From assembly GCA_009767595.1 (NCBI GenBank), contig VSDK01001740.1, forward strand, positions 192,379 to 256,378: DNA of 64,000 bases, written 5' to 3'. The notes under the pieces are model-generated. The model saw nothing but the letters and a program-made list of their open reading frames with translations. It searched no databases and was not told where the DNA came from. Source of the stretch: Symbiodinium kawagutii. Taxonomy: Eukaryota > Sar > Dinophyceae > Suessiales > Symbiodiniaceae. Shown here in pieces: positions 12,801-27,800 of the stretch; the stretch's first letter is position 1; each line of letters opens with the position of its first letter. A program made the translations under genes and the position numbers.

Positions 12801-15800
12801 TCGGTGAAGTTCGACCTCATAGCAGCTTGGCAGCTGGTGCACCAGTATGAACAGCTGATATTGGTCAGCCAATGAATGGTTAACATCTTCCAATTATGTA
12901 CTATATGTAGTAGATGATAATTCATCATGATAAACAACTTTAGGTGAATTGAGTCACCACGTGCCCAACAACGCCAATTGTTTCTAGGACTGGCAACGAA
13001 ATGGAACGGAAGCATCACCGAGAAAACAGTTTGTCCGACGATGGTGTACCCATAAAACTGGCAGCTTCCCTACTCACAATGGTTACAGACTTGGATGGTT
13101 CAGGGGGGTACCTCCCCTTGATGAAGGCTATAAACTTGGATGGTTTAGGGGTAAGCCCCCCCCGTGGCCAGCTGGACAACCCTAAACCACGGCAGATCAA
13201 GATGAGCCAACTCCTGAAGTGGACACCAGGTTAATGGATGGCTCCAAGCAGCTCCCTCCCAGCTGATGCATCAGCACAGGGGGAAGGGGGTTTCTCAAGC
13301 CACAGGGGACCAGTATGGCCCAATATTGATGGTTCATACTGACCCAAAGCCCTTTACTTCCCCCTAAATGGATGGTTTATTGGTACAAATGGTTCATTTT
13401 AAACATCTATTTGAATGGTACAAAACATGGTGTATTTAAATGAACATTGCTCTCAAATGGTTCATTTGAAGGATGATTTGCGGGGTCCCATATCTTGAGA
13501 GACAGGTGCATCGCATGGTGGAGGCCAAGCCAAGAAATCTGAATTGGGATCCTCCTGGGAAACTAACAGAGGGGCCCTACCAAAGGGTATCCCACAAGGA
13601 AACTCATCATCCAACCCCCATCTGGGAGGGCCTTCGTGCTTTTAGTTTCCAGGAGTGTAGGCTAAAAGCCATGGCGGTGGAAAAATTGTGCGTTTAGAAA
13701 GAGTCTGAACACTAGTGCCATGTGCAAAAAAAGGACGTCTTGTGCTTGTGAACGGCACCGGGGAGCAAAAAAAACATGACCACAGGCCATGAAGTTGTGT
13801 ATTTTGCTCGCTCTGCTGGTTGATTTGAGAGGATCATCCACCAACACCAGCAATCACGGGCTGCACACTTTGAGGAGATAAGGAACCAACCCAAGACCCG
13901 AACCGAGAAGGTGCCAACTGTTGTGACGCCCAAAGATGTTCACTTCCCCCCTCCATGGAGGGCTAAGGAGCTGGGTGTAGATCAACAAGTGCTTTCCAGT
14001 GCACTGCGAACTCGAACATCCCACCTGAGCCAGGTTGAACTGGGGAAGATCTTGCAGCTCATGGTGACTGCAACTGGCGTTCAAGTGGAGTACCACTGGG
14101 AAGTGTGAGATCTGCCCCCATGGTGAGTTACTACTTGCTACTCACCATGCATCGAACCACCACTTGTAAGTGGGAGATGAATAGAATCTACAGCACTCAT
14201 GGGAATCAGTCGGCGGCATGATGTAGCCGATCACCATCAGTCGAAGGAAACACTAACATTCCCACTGTGGTGATGAGATTAGCAAGTAAGTTCTAAGGTT
14301 GTTGAGTCAACAAGAACATTATTGGATACCAACTTCATGTTTGGTATGCAGCAAGCCAATAAGCAACTGAGGGCAATAACCAACACAACTCAGGTTGATC
14401 ACCTCATGGATACCCACCATGATCAACCATGATTAATTGTAAACCCTATGAGGTAGCTCCCCTGTAAGCATGGTTTGCTACCAGTTGGCTATGCACATCC
14501 AAGTCCCAACCGCGATCCACCAGCAAAAGTGGCTCACCATAACTTCGCGGTCCCAATTTTGAGAAACCACCATGAATCTTTTTTTTTGGAGTCCGAGCTA
14601 CTAATGGCAAATCGGTGAATGGATCTACATCCAACCACCATGAATCTAGTTGCTCTATCCCCTGCAATTGTTAGTTACTATCCCCAGCTTTACTCACCAT
14701 TCACCACCTGGTGAACCACCCCATAGCCACCTCTCAACCCCACCTGGCTGTCTGCCGAAATGTTGGTCTCGTGCTGCCCTTGCGGAGCTGTAGCCAACTC
14801 AGCCCGGCCGCCTGCAGCGATGAGGCCGCAGGCCATGGGGGCTTCCTAAGCCATAGGGGATCCCAACAATGGTTGGTTAATAAACCATGATTGGTATGGG
14901 ATGATTTTGGGGGTCCTATTTTGAGAAACCCGCATAAAACCACGGTGAATGTGGTATGAGCAGTGGAGATCCATATCCAAGTACCCTCTTGGCAGTGGGT
15001 CAGTTCACCCTGAGTCCCCCTGGTTCCCCCATCACTAACCAGCTCGTTTTCCTTATGAGATTGTTGGCAAACTTGGCCCCAATGATTGGTTGGTTAACTG
15101 CTTGACCCATAGAAAATTACAATCCGTTTGTTTTGTCATTTATCATTATAAATCCAGAGTCAGATTAAATCATGATGAAAAAAACAATGATAATCATTAT
15201 ATGATTAATCTGATTAATCTGTTTATCATTTATCATAAATTATGATAAGACAATCCAGAGTCAGATTTCCACATTACCCCGCCCACCTTGGGTGCCGGTG
15301 AGGCGTCCCTCCCCATCCACCGGGAACCTACGAAAGCTAGGCCGGTGCAGCCCAGCGGCCGAGAACGGAGAAGTTCACCAGGTCAACGATCTCCCCACCA
15401 GTGCCATCGGACAGGTACACCACGTACTGCAGCACCTCCACCACCGCAGGGGAGAGGCCCCGGTCGCCACTGACACTGCTTGGTTCATAGCCATGGGGGT
15501 TAAGACTGAAAGCGCTGGAAGATGAGGTTTTTCTACTTGAGAAACCATCCATTTTAGAGGTGCGTCATGGTACATCGGTTGTTTTCGACCCATTTTGAAG
15601 GTACACGTGGTGCATGTCTCCCTAGCAGCCAAGTAGATAAGAATGGTGCATTCAATCCACTGCTGAGGCCATCCCCATAGCATGGGCGGCTACCACCATG
15701 GCTATCGTCGCAAGCACTTGCGCGGCGGACCCGTGCCTTGCTTTCATCCAGGGGCTTGTCCCAGAACACCGTGCCACCAATATCTCCGAAGTCCAAGTCG

Positions 15801-18800
15801 AAGTCCGTGAACGAGATGTTGTCCACAGATGCGAACCTGCCGGCTGTTGTCATCCTTTTGTCATCCATGGAATCCATGCGCTTTTTTGATTCCGCTGTTT
15901 TGAATTCCGGTCTGCTGATGCCATCTTGGTTTCCAACACCTCCAAAGCTGGGGAGAGACAAATGCACTTGCAAGCCATAAAACGAAACATGCATCTTTAG
16001 TTGTTGATAATCAGTCATTGATTGTTGAATGCAGTATTGGTTCTTACTGTGGCATTTATCATGAACCAACGCTGTGTTCATTTACATGATCATACTATAA
16101 AGAACAAGCATAACAATTGCATGTTTGTATGATTAACAACTGGCGAACCCATCATGTTTCAACAATTTATCATTTACAGTCAGTTGTTAACAATTCATAT
16201 GCATGAATTTACAACCATTGTTTTAACTAATCGATCATAAATAACCATTGACATTCCCGAGATTTCCAGATCAAATGTCACATCGGAAGTATGTTATCTG
16301 CCGACACGCAGGCAGTGCTGGAGAATTTTGGGCCGTAGACATGTTTGTTCTCGAAATTTTGGAGCTTTGCTGATAGACCACCTCGACAGAATTGAGTGAC
16401 TTATTTGTTTACCCTTAATACTTTATCCCACTTTTTGGTAACTCTTGTTAACGGTGAATGTTTCCATTTACCTTCAGAATGAAGTGCTCTGTATCATCAA
16501 TCATGGCCATTAACCACTATTGAAACCCATATTAACCATCATTGACCACTAATTAGCCACTAATGAACCTACTAATAGCCATTATTAACCACGATTGAAG
16601 CCATATTAACCACAGTTAACACAGGATCATACACAACCATATGTTAACCATCCACTATAACCATCTCATTTCCCCGAGTCCACGGGTTGCCACGGACACC
16701 CTGGTGGAACCCCCGGTAGAACCGCGGTGCCAGGACCCGGCCGTTGGGACTCCCGACGCATCGTTCACGGGCAGCACCACGGGATTCGACTGCTCCGCCA
16801 GCGACGACACCGAGACGATCTCCAGGTAGCCGTGGGATCTGCGAAACGAGGCACGATGCGGAAAGGCGTTGAGGTTTGTGGGTGGCTGGGCTAACTAAGT
16901 AACTGATAATCAACTGGCAAACTGACTGTTAATCAACGAACTGGCGTTTTTTTGTGGATCGTTGATTGGTGAATGATGATTAGTTAATGAATGCTAACTA
17001 AGTAACTGATGATAAACTCACAAGAACTCCTTTTTGTGGTGGCTGGGAATGATTCGTGGCAAGGAATGGCGAACTAAGTCCCTGTTAATCAACTAACTAA
17101 TGATTGATTAGTTAATGTTGATTAGTTAATGATGATTAGTAGCTGAGAAATTGTAGTTCATTGGTTAAGTTAATATTACTTAATCACATCATCAGTTGTT
17201 GGTGCTAGCTAATGATGAAAAGGATGGCTACTTCATGGTTGAATCCTGTTGAACAATAATTGACAATGAGTCATGGTTGATGGTTAAATGATGACTGATG
17301 GAGAACAATGGTGCAAATGGTGGTTATAGTCAGTGTCTGTAATGTAATTGCTGGCGCTGAATGATGCTTAATTGATGATTAATGATGGTTAGCATGGTAG
17401 CATATCCGACAGTGATACACAGTCAGCCTGGTGGATAGTTGATAGACATGACTCAAGCAGCCCGCATCAAACAAATCTGGTTGATTGCTACGCCACGGCA
17501 ACAGCTGAAGTGACCAAAAGTGATTAATATATGTTGTACCGTTTTCACCTGGGGGTTCTTACCCATTTACAGTAACGGTAGTGAATATGAGCAGTTAACA
17601 TTAGTTGAGCATGTATAGTCATTAAACCAGCAGGTACGCAGCAACTATATCATATATGGTTAATAGATGGTTGGTTAACTATATGGTTGACATAGGGTCA
17701 TATGGCTGTGGGTCAAAACCCCGTACCCTTGGTTCCCCTATCATTCACCATTGTTTCCCTTGTTATTGTTGGTCATTATCCCCCATTATTGGTTGGTTAA
17801 CATTGACCCATAGCCATATACCACTTCACCGTACTTTTTCTCTGTTGACTTGATCCTGGTCACTAAGCCTTGCCGTTATCATGGCCACCCCCACGAAAGG
17901 ATGGCTGCCGAGAGGCGTGGGGAAGTTGTAGAGCTCCATGCTGTTGACGCCCACCGCCACGTCGCTTCCGAACCTCGCGACTGGCTGCACTCAGGTGACA
18001 CCCCAGCTGCCATCATCACTGACACCAGTTGGCAGCACCAAAATTGCGGCACGATGGCTGGTGCCAAACGAAAGCCTGACATGTTAAATGAAGACCCAGG
18101 CCTGGTGTATGATTGCCAAGAACTTGTTTCAACATTCGAGATGTGATTCACTTTCTTGGCAGTGGTTAGACATTCGGAGGGGTTGGGTCCTTATCCATAT
18201 TTGAGAATACTCTGGGCATGTCCATGTTCAAAAACCAACCGAATCTCGAACAGGGATTGCCATAGCACTTGCAAGCAAATTGTTTCCCATAAAGTAAAAT
18301 TCTGTACATCTCTTCGAGAATCAGCAAACTAGTGAACTGCTGTCAGCTTAACACATCACCCAGCGCAGATTGAACGAGAGGCTGCACTTTCGTGCCACCC
18401 GAATTGCCATAGACACCTCGGCACAGCCGGGCTTTGCAAATTCACAGAGTCCCCCGTATGGGTGTTCCTCAAAATAGGGGACCCCCAAATCATCCAATAT
18501 TAGCCATTTATAGGAATCAACTAACCATTTTTGGGTCCCCTATTTTGAGAAACCACCATATCCTGATCATTCTTCGGGGCGAGGTAACTTCATTAGCAAC
18601 TGACCGTCTCAATGAACCGTCGGAAAGCAACTAGTCATGCTTCCGTCATCTTCCGTCAAGTTTGGTATCCCAGGTAGCACAGATTTTGACCAGGTTTAGC
18701 CAAGCTTGCCCTCCCAAGTGATGCAGATTTCGAAGATTTGGTGGTATAGTTGTGTGCTCTATCTTAATGGAGTGAACCTCCTAGAGATGACCCTTGTCAA

Positions 18801-21697
18801 TCGGCGAACATCGAAGTTGGTGGTCCCCGTCAAACACTACAGTAGCTGCACAAAAAAATCACTTCCCCCACACACAAGAAGAGAGAAGCAAAACCCCGCC
18901 CCCCAAATCTCCATGTCAAGTTCATCCGCTGATGTGCTTGATTTTTTGTCCACTCGCTCGAACCCTCTTGAAGCATTTCAACATTGAAATTTGGGGGCAC
19001 TGGGGGTTATGTGTCATGGTCAGGGTCTAATTTCATCGTCCACCTACTGTATGTCTTCTCATATAATTCCAGGCAAGCTCCATGAATGAAATACAGAAAT
19101 GTGTATGTCAGCGTATGTCTGTACATAGCAGTTCTTGTGATTCACGAATCAGAAATGTCTCCCTGAACCACTATGACATCTATGATATGGCTGTGGGTCA
19201 AAACCCCATACCCCTGGTTCCCCCATCATTAACCAGCTCGTTTTCCCTATAAAATGGTTGGTCATTATCCCCCATTAGTTGGTTGGTTAACTGCTTGACC
19301 CATAGCCAAATGTCTCCCTGAACCACTATGACGTCTATGATATCCAGCTGTTTCCAACTAGGCACCCATTGCCTCAGTCCCCCTGTGACTTCGGCGACCC
19401 ACCAACTTACCAGCTCACCCCAACCTACCAATTTCCTGGCACCATCCAACCATTGAGTTGCGGTATATCAACCATAGTTGTGGGTCACCAAGCTGTTGCG
19501 AAGCACCACCCGGGCTAAGAAATCTGGCGACTCAAATGATTGAACAACAACCGAATCATGGGAGAAACCCTCATTGACCACCAATCAATTGACGACTAAT
19601 CAACCATTAATGGTGGCATTAATAGTTGACTAATGGTCGATGAATAGCTATCAATGGTTGATGATTGATTAAACCTGATGAGCCATCATCAACCATTAAT
19701 CAACCATTCATACCACCATTAACCATCAAGTAAGCATCATCAGCAAGTGTTTGACCAATCATGATCATGAGCCATCATCAAAAACAATCGAACGTCATCA
19801 CATACTGTAACCATCACCATTCACCATATTTCACCAAGCCACATGGTGGTTTCTCCAAATACGGGTCTCCCAAATCATCCAATATCAACCATTTACAGTA
19901 CTAAACCAACCATTTTGGGGGGTCCCCTTATTTTGAGAAACCACCATAGACAATTGGTACATTGTCGGTCAATATTGATGCTTATTAGTTGGTTCTTATC
20001 CCCCTCATTAGTTGCTTGGTTAACTGATTGACCCAGAGCCATATCAATTTCCCCAAGCTGAAAAAACCATGGTTGCCATCTCACCCATCCACGCGGGCCA
20101 TCCGCAGCTCCCATCCATCAACCCATGGGACCCACCCCCCAGCCCCAGCCCCCCCCATGGTCGCCCGGGCACGGTAGACCTGCACCAGCGACGTGTCTGG
20201 CGGCTCCGTCCACGTGATGATGCCGCCCATCTCGTCGGCGTCCAGATCAACTGGAAGCGCGCAAGGTGAGATGGGGGCAGCTTAGCCAGGGGGCGCCAGC
20301 GGTGGTGGGGAGAATTGACATGTAGGTTTAGTGAGGAAAATTGATGTAGTTCGTGGCAGTCATGATGATTGTCGGGTGTGATAGTTGATTGAAGTAGTTG
20401 GTTGTAGTTATATAGTAGGTTTGTGGGGGGTGATTCATGATAAATAATGATATTGGATCATGTATGAACAAAATATCGCATATACAGCATGTGTGCATAC
20501 TGGGGTGTAACGAGTTAGGACTTGCGCCCTCCAATGAGATAGGACTTTGGTAGGCCAGCTCCAACCCCTCATGTGCCGCCGACCCATGTAGGATCATGGA
20601 GGCCCCAACAACATGACGAGATAGGCCTTGAGTGTTGAAGTCCCAAGTCACACACTGCCAATCAAATCCCAGCTGTCTATCTACCTTTCTATCTATTGAT
20701 GAAGGCCTGCAACTATCAACCTCTTGTTCGATAACTGTTGCCAGATAATATGTTACAATTTATCGATGAAGGAATATCAGCACCTCATTGCAGTAACCGG
20801 CAACAACAAGGGCATGTGATCAACAATCATGGGCAATTATCCAAACCTAGGACTACCCCAGGGCCCGAGAGTGCGAGTCAATGAATGGTTAAAATGGTGG
20901 TGTCTCAAGCCACTTTTGGGGTACCCCAAACTCATAATGGGATAAATGATAAGGGTTAAATTCTCAAGATGTAATCTAAGTAGAATTGTTTGAATAAGTC
21001 TAATAGGTTATATTCTTAACCCTTCCTAATAAGAAACTAAATTGGTTGGGGGTTCGAAATTGCGAGCCACCATTTGGATCATCAAAAACTGTCGCTGGTG
21101 TTAGAAGGTAGGCACATACCGACAAATATTGTGAGATCTGTCAACGAGCCTCATCTTGATAGTAGGCTATCCAGCTATGACAACATACAGAGAAAACCAA
21201 AATCTGCTGGCTTCAATCCCGATGTCTGAAGGGGTAGCTCCAGTGCATCGACCACGGCTATCTCCGATCAAGAAAGGGTAGAACCTCCCCTACAACGGGT
21301 ACCGGGAGTCTTTACAGTTTCGGAGTTTCGGTTGCTTGTTATCATAATACTTCAGAGCACTGTAAATGTCACAACTTGACGGCAATACTTGATCAGTGCT
21401 AATATTCCAATGATATCAAGCAAAATCAATGACCAAACATAGCCACCGGCCACCACGCCCGGTCCCGCTGCCAGGACACGGTCATCGCACTGGACGTTGG
21501 ACACGCTGGCCACCGAGTCTACGAGGTCGATGATGGTGGGCGTGCTCTGCTCGTAGATCGAAAACTGACGCCCCGGCGGCGCCCACCGGGAAGGAGCGGC
21601 GGAGCTGCGATGATGGGAACAACAACAACAACCAGTTGGTGATTTCTAGTTGTTTAATAGTGGTGATCAAGAAAACAGAAATGTTTTCACAACAACC

Positions 21698-21751
<54 letters not shown>

Positions 21752-21753
21752 GC

Positions 21754-21825
<72 letters not shown>

Positions 21826-24800
21826 AATAACAATCATGTTGCCACAGCATGGGCGAGGCTCCATGTGTGCTGCGCATGGCCACCTTGTACAGCTGCCAGC
21901 ACACAAGGCTCATCACCAGTGGGTGGTGGATGAACCCGGTAATAGCAAAACCCGTAGGCTTGGCACTGTTGGGTGTTTCCAGGTGTGGTTCGGTTGCGCC
22001 GCCAAAGGCTTCACGCAGACCCCAAATGGCTTCTTGAAATTTGTGTTTACCGACCATTTATGAGAACTGATGGTGATCCACACTCTTAGTGATTTGTTCA
22101 GGATTAATAGTGGTTGATAATGACACCCGTGGTAACTATCGCACTTGGTTCAAAGGTTGATGAATATATCCATCGGCAAGGAGTGGGAGGATTGGATGGA
22201 ATTGGTTTATGATGGCTTGTCATGGTAACCCGGGGGTGGTACTGGACGATAACTGCTGGTTGACTAGCCTCATCCCCCGAGGACATGATGTTTCAACACC
22301 AACAGATCACTGGTTGGTGGTTTCAAACCCTTTGAAAAAATCTTTCTCGGCCAACCATTTGTTAATGATTACAAGGGGAAAATAGAAAATGTTTGAAACC
22401 ACCAATCAGATCAGCTTTCGGTGGCTTTATCCTATGATGAATACACCCGTATGATAGTCCTGATGAGGCCAGGATGTCTCGTTGCTGGGAGACGAAGAAG
22501 GCCATTCTAACACAGATTCTTCTGCTGCCTGTGTTTACCAGCAGTAGCTGCTACAGCTAAACAACCTTCGAATGCTGACCAGCTGGTCTAGCTTTACTTT
22601 GCTTACCCAAAAGCTTGTTTACAGCAACTATTGACCCAAGTTTACACCTGATTGACATTAGATGACCCAAAAATTCCACCAGAACTAGTCTTGAAGCACC
22701 GGGTATCCACCAGAACTCATCGAAGCTTTTTGGACTTTCCAGCATTTCTTGCCACATTCACAACGCTGATACTGAAACGAGGCACGGTAAAGACCAGGAC
22801 TTTCGTCCAGAACCTTAGGGAAATGCTCAACCAATGGGATGCAGATTGTAGCCCTGGAATCCCTGGATCTCATCATAGTACTGATTCAGGAAGTCCATGA
22901 ATATTCCCTTCAATAAGGTCGTCAGGGTGGGTCAATTTATGATCAGACTGCAAAGAAGCTCATAACATTATGAACCTTTGTGGATGTTGAGGCAACAGAA
23001 GGGTCTCAGAAAGTGAGAAAATGAAATGATGAGTGGATGCTCTAGGTGCTGACCAACAACAGTGGGGGATGTTGGACATCCTGTGGATTGGTCACAAATC
23101 AACGCACGTAGAGGAGATTCACCTATCACAATTGCTTCTGAAATTGTCGAACCGTTGAACATACGGACTTCAGAGATAGAACCAAGAAATATTGCAATAT
23201 AGTTCAGAGAATAACCAGGAAAGCAGTCAGTTGACAAAAAATCAACAGATGATAAACCAAGAAATATTGGGGCATAGTTCAGAGATAAGTCAGGAAAGCA
23301 GTCAGTTGACAAAAAATCAACAGAGGATAAACCAAGAAATGGCAACAGCCTGTTCAGAAATGCAGTCCCCCAAAGCTCATTCATTTCCTCGCAGAACGCT
23401 TCAGAACATGGACTCCGCTAACAATTGAAACCATAAGACGAACTGTTCAACACATATTTCTGTGATGAACTACCCATGTGTTGCCACTTGACGATCCCAG
23501 CATAGTCATCCTTGACAGCTCCTAGCTGCCCGGCCGCCAAGGCGCTGTTTGAGAGAATTCTCATTCACTTTCCCAAAAGTGCCTTTGTCCAGAGTCTGGC
23601 GAACCAACGCTCGATTCCTTGGTGCGTTGGAGTGTGACTGTTGGGGGCNNNNNNNNNNNNNNNNNNGTAGGGAAACTCCTGGCGAATGACCTGGGATGGA
23701 TGAAAGCCTATACGAACATGTCTTAAAATTGATAATTATACAGATTTTACCATCATCATCATCATCATTCATCTATCATCATTGTTATTCATCATCATTC
23801 ATCAACATCTATCATAAACCAAACGATGGCTTCGCGAAATAGGAAACCCCAGAAACGGTTCTTTCTGATGAGAAATTGGTCGTAAAAAGGATGATTTGGG
23901 GGTACCCCTATTTTGAGAAACACCCATATTGGTCTTATTGTTGGCTGTTATCCCCCATTATGAATCACTGTAATCCCCTGTAAAACCATATTCACCCTTA
24001 TTAACAACTATAATCCACATGTCTCTTGAAACAATCACTAAAGAAACTTGGTTATCTTCCGCCAGCTTGGATGGCTGTTAGCGGACAACCAGGTGTCACT
24101 GCAAACATGCCTAGGAAGGCAGCCAACCAAGAAGCACCACAGGTATCCGGCGGATGCGCCATTGGGTTCAAACTGGCAGGAAAAACATGTGGAACCACCA
24201 CTGATCCAGTACCCAAAGTAGCAATCATTGATGAGCTGTGCATTTTTGTTATCTACGCCGTGTGTATGTAGATAAAGAATATACAATGAATGCATTAATT
24301 TCAATTTCAATACATGTACGTATGAACTTTGACATCTAGACTATATTGTGATGCGTACATCAGTACATATAGGTGTTTCCGTATACATATATCAATGTGT
24401 TAAGACGATCTGTGCATCATGTATGCAGTCATGTGTATACGTGTATATTGTATCAATGAAAAAACATATACAAAGACATGTTATGTATGTATGCATCATT
24501 GTCATTATTAAAATTATCAGTGAGTATTATCAGCGTTGCCATTTTTATCATTCTTATCATTCTTATCATGATTCATGATTATCATGATTATCAGTCAGTA
24601 TTATCATTGTTATTCTTACACTCCGGTCGATTAACCTGGCAACACAAAATCACGAATTGACTGATGTTTTCCCACGTTTCCCTCTAAAATATAGAGTTTC
24701 TTCAGCTATACAGGCGTGATTCTACCAAAACGGCATAATATTCGTTGGCATGTTTCCCCTATTTGTTGCCTATCATCCCCAGCTCCATCAACCGTTCACA

Positions 24801-27800
24801 AACTAGGCAACCGTCCTTTATCAACCATTGGACACATAGCCATGTTACATTCATCCATGCACCGTGTTCCCTGTCGGCTTGAAAGCCAAGCAACGAGTAA
24901 CTCCAGTCTTCCACCGTGCCGTTCCTCAGCAGCGCAGCTGGATGCTGTGTGCTTTGCAGCAAAATGATGGGATACGGCAAACAAATACCAACACCCAACA
25001 ACAGGTTGGTTTGTGACTAGGGTAACTACCAGTTATGGTAGATATACAACCATAGTTGGGACCCCGGATGAACTTGAACCCCGGCTTAATTCGTAGCGGG
25101 TATCCCTCAGTTCAGCTAACTGGTTTCCCATTGAAATGGTACCCCCGCAATGAATCAACCAGGGGTTAAGCCTCATCCGGGGTTAACATAAACCAACAAC
25201 CAACAACAGATTCACCTCTATGGGGGATTCTTGGAATGATTAAAAATAGCTTGATGATAACTGGGGGTGCCCTCTGACTTGAGAAACGGCCCTATGAATA
25301 GCGGTGAAGAGGAGAAAATCATACCTGATCATAATCGATTATGATAAACTAAAAATGATAGATCGAAAAGATGATAAACCGAACATGATAAGCAGGTTAC
25401 GTGTGGCTGTCTCCATAACTACACCACCACTAGCAATCTTGTCTGCCGGTGGTCCACTGATGATTCAGGACAAAAGCCTGTGGCGTGCGACTTCCACCCG
25501 TAGCCTGTTGATGGTGGTTGAACCCATCCCCTGGAGACCCTTGGTGTCAGCCCCGGCGCCAACAGAGAAAACCAAGTGGGATGGAACCGCCCGCTGCTTG
25601 TTCGAGCCCTCCTTGCCAAGCATCTGATCATCATAACCTGCACTGGTGATCTCATGAAATCAGACTGGATAATATTCGTTAGTAGTATCTAGTCGTAGTA
25701 GTCATCATATAACTAAAAGTGGTACTAGACTGGTTGGCAACTACTAGTAACATCTAGTAACCATTCATTAGGAGTATTTAGTAACCACTGGTTAGTTGTC
25801 ATATGTAGTCATCAGGAGTCGTCATGTAATAGTATCATTAGGAGTAAGCATTAGTACTAATCCATGACTTCTGACCATGGTGGACAGTCATGATCAAGCA
25901 TCATGTCTACAATCACCAACCCAATAAAACCAAGTAACCATCGTGAACCACCAACGAACCATCAACCGACCAATATACCCCTATATTTTTCATGCGTATC
26001 TATGATTTGACCAAAACCATTTCCAACCAGCTTCTTGAACACTAACTCACAAACGGGCCGAGGGGAAGGATGAAAGTTGCTGTGATGAGAAAAACAAAAA
26101 CAGGTTTCAGCACGTTTCCGAAATGGTTATGGCTCAATATGAAGCATCCAAACAATGGATTAGATTTAAAATGATAGGTGAACATCCCAAGAAGGACCAG
26201 TTCCGTCATTTTCTTCGTCATTTCCGGGATGAAAACAGCTGGGTGCAGGGGACCAACCGGCCAAGTCGATGCCACCCGTTTCCGGTGCTGGGCGGATGGG
26301 GACCAACCGGCCGCTGCCCAGCATCTACAGCCTGACCACCATGGTCCACGAGAAATCATCGAGTACATATGACCCATCGTTGACCATCGTTCACCACTTA
26401 TCATGATCTACGAACAAATCCTGAAGAAATGATCTGAAATAGGGGTTTTCTCGTCCGTTGCGAACCATGATTACCATTGTTGACCAGGGTTTAATGGTTT
26501 CTCAAGCCATATGGGGACCCCCCGAAGTGGTTGCTTTGTTGCTGCAAGTGGTTTAAACAGAATGATTTGGAATTTCAAGAAACCACCATTTGAGTGTGGG
26601 TCAGTACCAACAAAAACATTGCGCACGTCCCAACAGTTGCACTACTCCGGCCAATTTTGAGACGAACAAAAGGGTAACCCGAACTGAGCCTCACTGCCAT
26701 AGAATCCATAGATCTGAGCAGAAAAAACTCTGGCAAAATAATGAAAACGATAGAAAAATAATGAAAAATATACATAAACATCTGGGAGAAACAAATGGAA
26801 CAACATGGAAAAAACTAGGCCTTTTTCCAGCTCCGTTTCCCTCCGAAAAATCCCACGGAAAGCGCTGCCTCCAAAGTAGACCCGGTAGCGGGTCACCTTG
26901 GATCAGAGGTGAGGTCGTCACCGCAGGTTTTTTCCTCTTGGAATGGTTGAAACATGTTGAAAGAAATACTGGTTTACATTGATGATAGTGGGTAAGACTG
27001 ATAGTCAATAGTGGTTAACAGTGGTTACTGTAACAGTGGTTAATAGTGCTTAATAGTTGAAAAAGTAGACTAGTAGTGGCCAATAGTAGTCGCAATAATA
27101 GCAGTGCTTTTCTAGACTACTAGTGGTAGAAAAGTAAACTAGTTGTGGTTAATAGTAGAAACATGCAGTGGTAATAGTGGTTAAGTTCAGAACTACATGC
27201 ACTTTTTATTTAATGATTGATAGCAGTTCATAGTCAGGTGATGAATGATGGTTGGATTGATAGTAGACTAATAGTGGTTACTAGTACTAGACTCCAGCCT
27301 CTGGCTCATTACTAATAGACCAGTAGTAGGCTTGATTCATACTTGATTAGTAATTGGTGGGGCAGTAGTGATTAATAATAGTGGTTGATACTATTTGACA
27401 ATGGTTTCATGATGCATGGATATGCATGGTTGATACTGGTTCAAGCTGGTTGATTGATTACAGGGATCGAGCAAGCGACCAGGGAGCTCAGAGAATGACT
27501 TGACCCTCATCCCTAATGCCTTGCCACATCAATGATTTGCTTTACCCCATGTATATTGTCTGTAAAACATTCCGATCCATGGTCGCTTTGCAGGGCTTGT
27601 CGTTTGTTTCCGCACTCGAGTGACCAACAAATTAAAAAGATACAAACAGTAGAAGAAAAAAACAAGACAGGGTGGAAGCTGTCCATCCATTTGTCATGAT
27701 CCTAACTTTTTGTGTCACACCTTAGCAGTTCCTACAAAGACAACTGCCAGCACCATAGCCGCTACCACCGAACAGGAGCAGGAGCGAAACCAGAAACGAG

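Noticed and set aside
21636..22063. Long frames of poly-T, poly-Q, poly-V and poly-C
   Set aside because: They are all readings of the CAA/CGACAA microsatellite; only the FN3-array exon at 21,480-21,564 is coding here.
24026..24271. 81-codon plus-strand frame (MAVSGQPGVTANMPRKAAN)
   Set aside because: It looks protein-like for a short stretch, but has no known motif and no supporting context.
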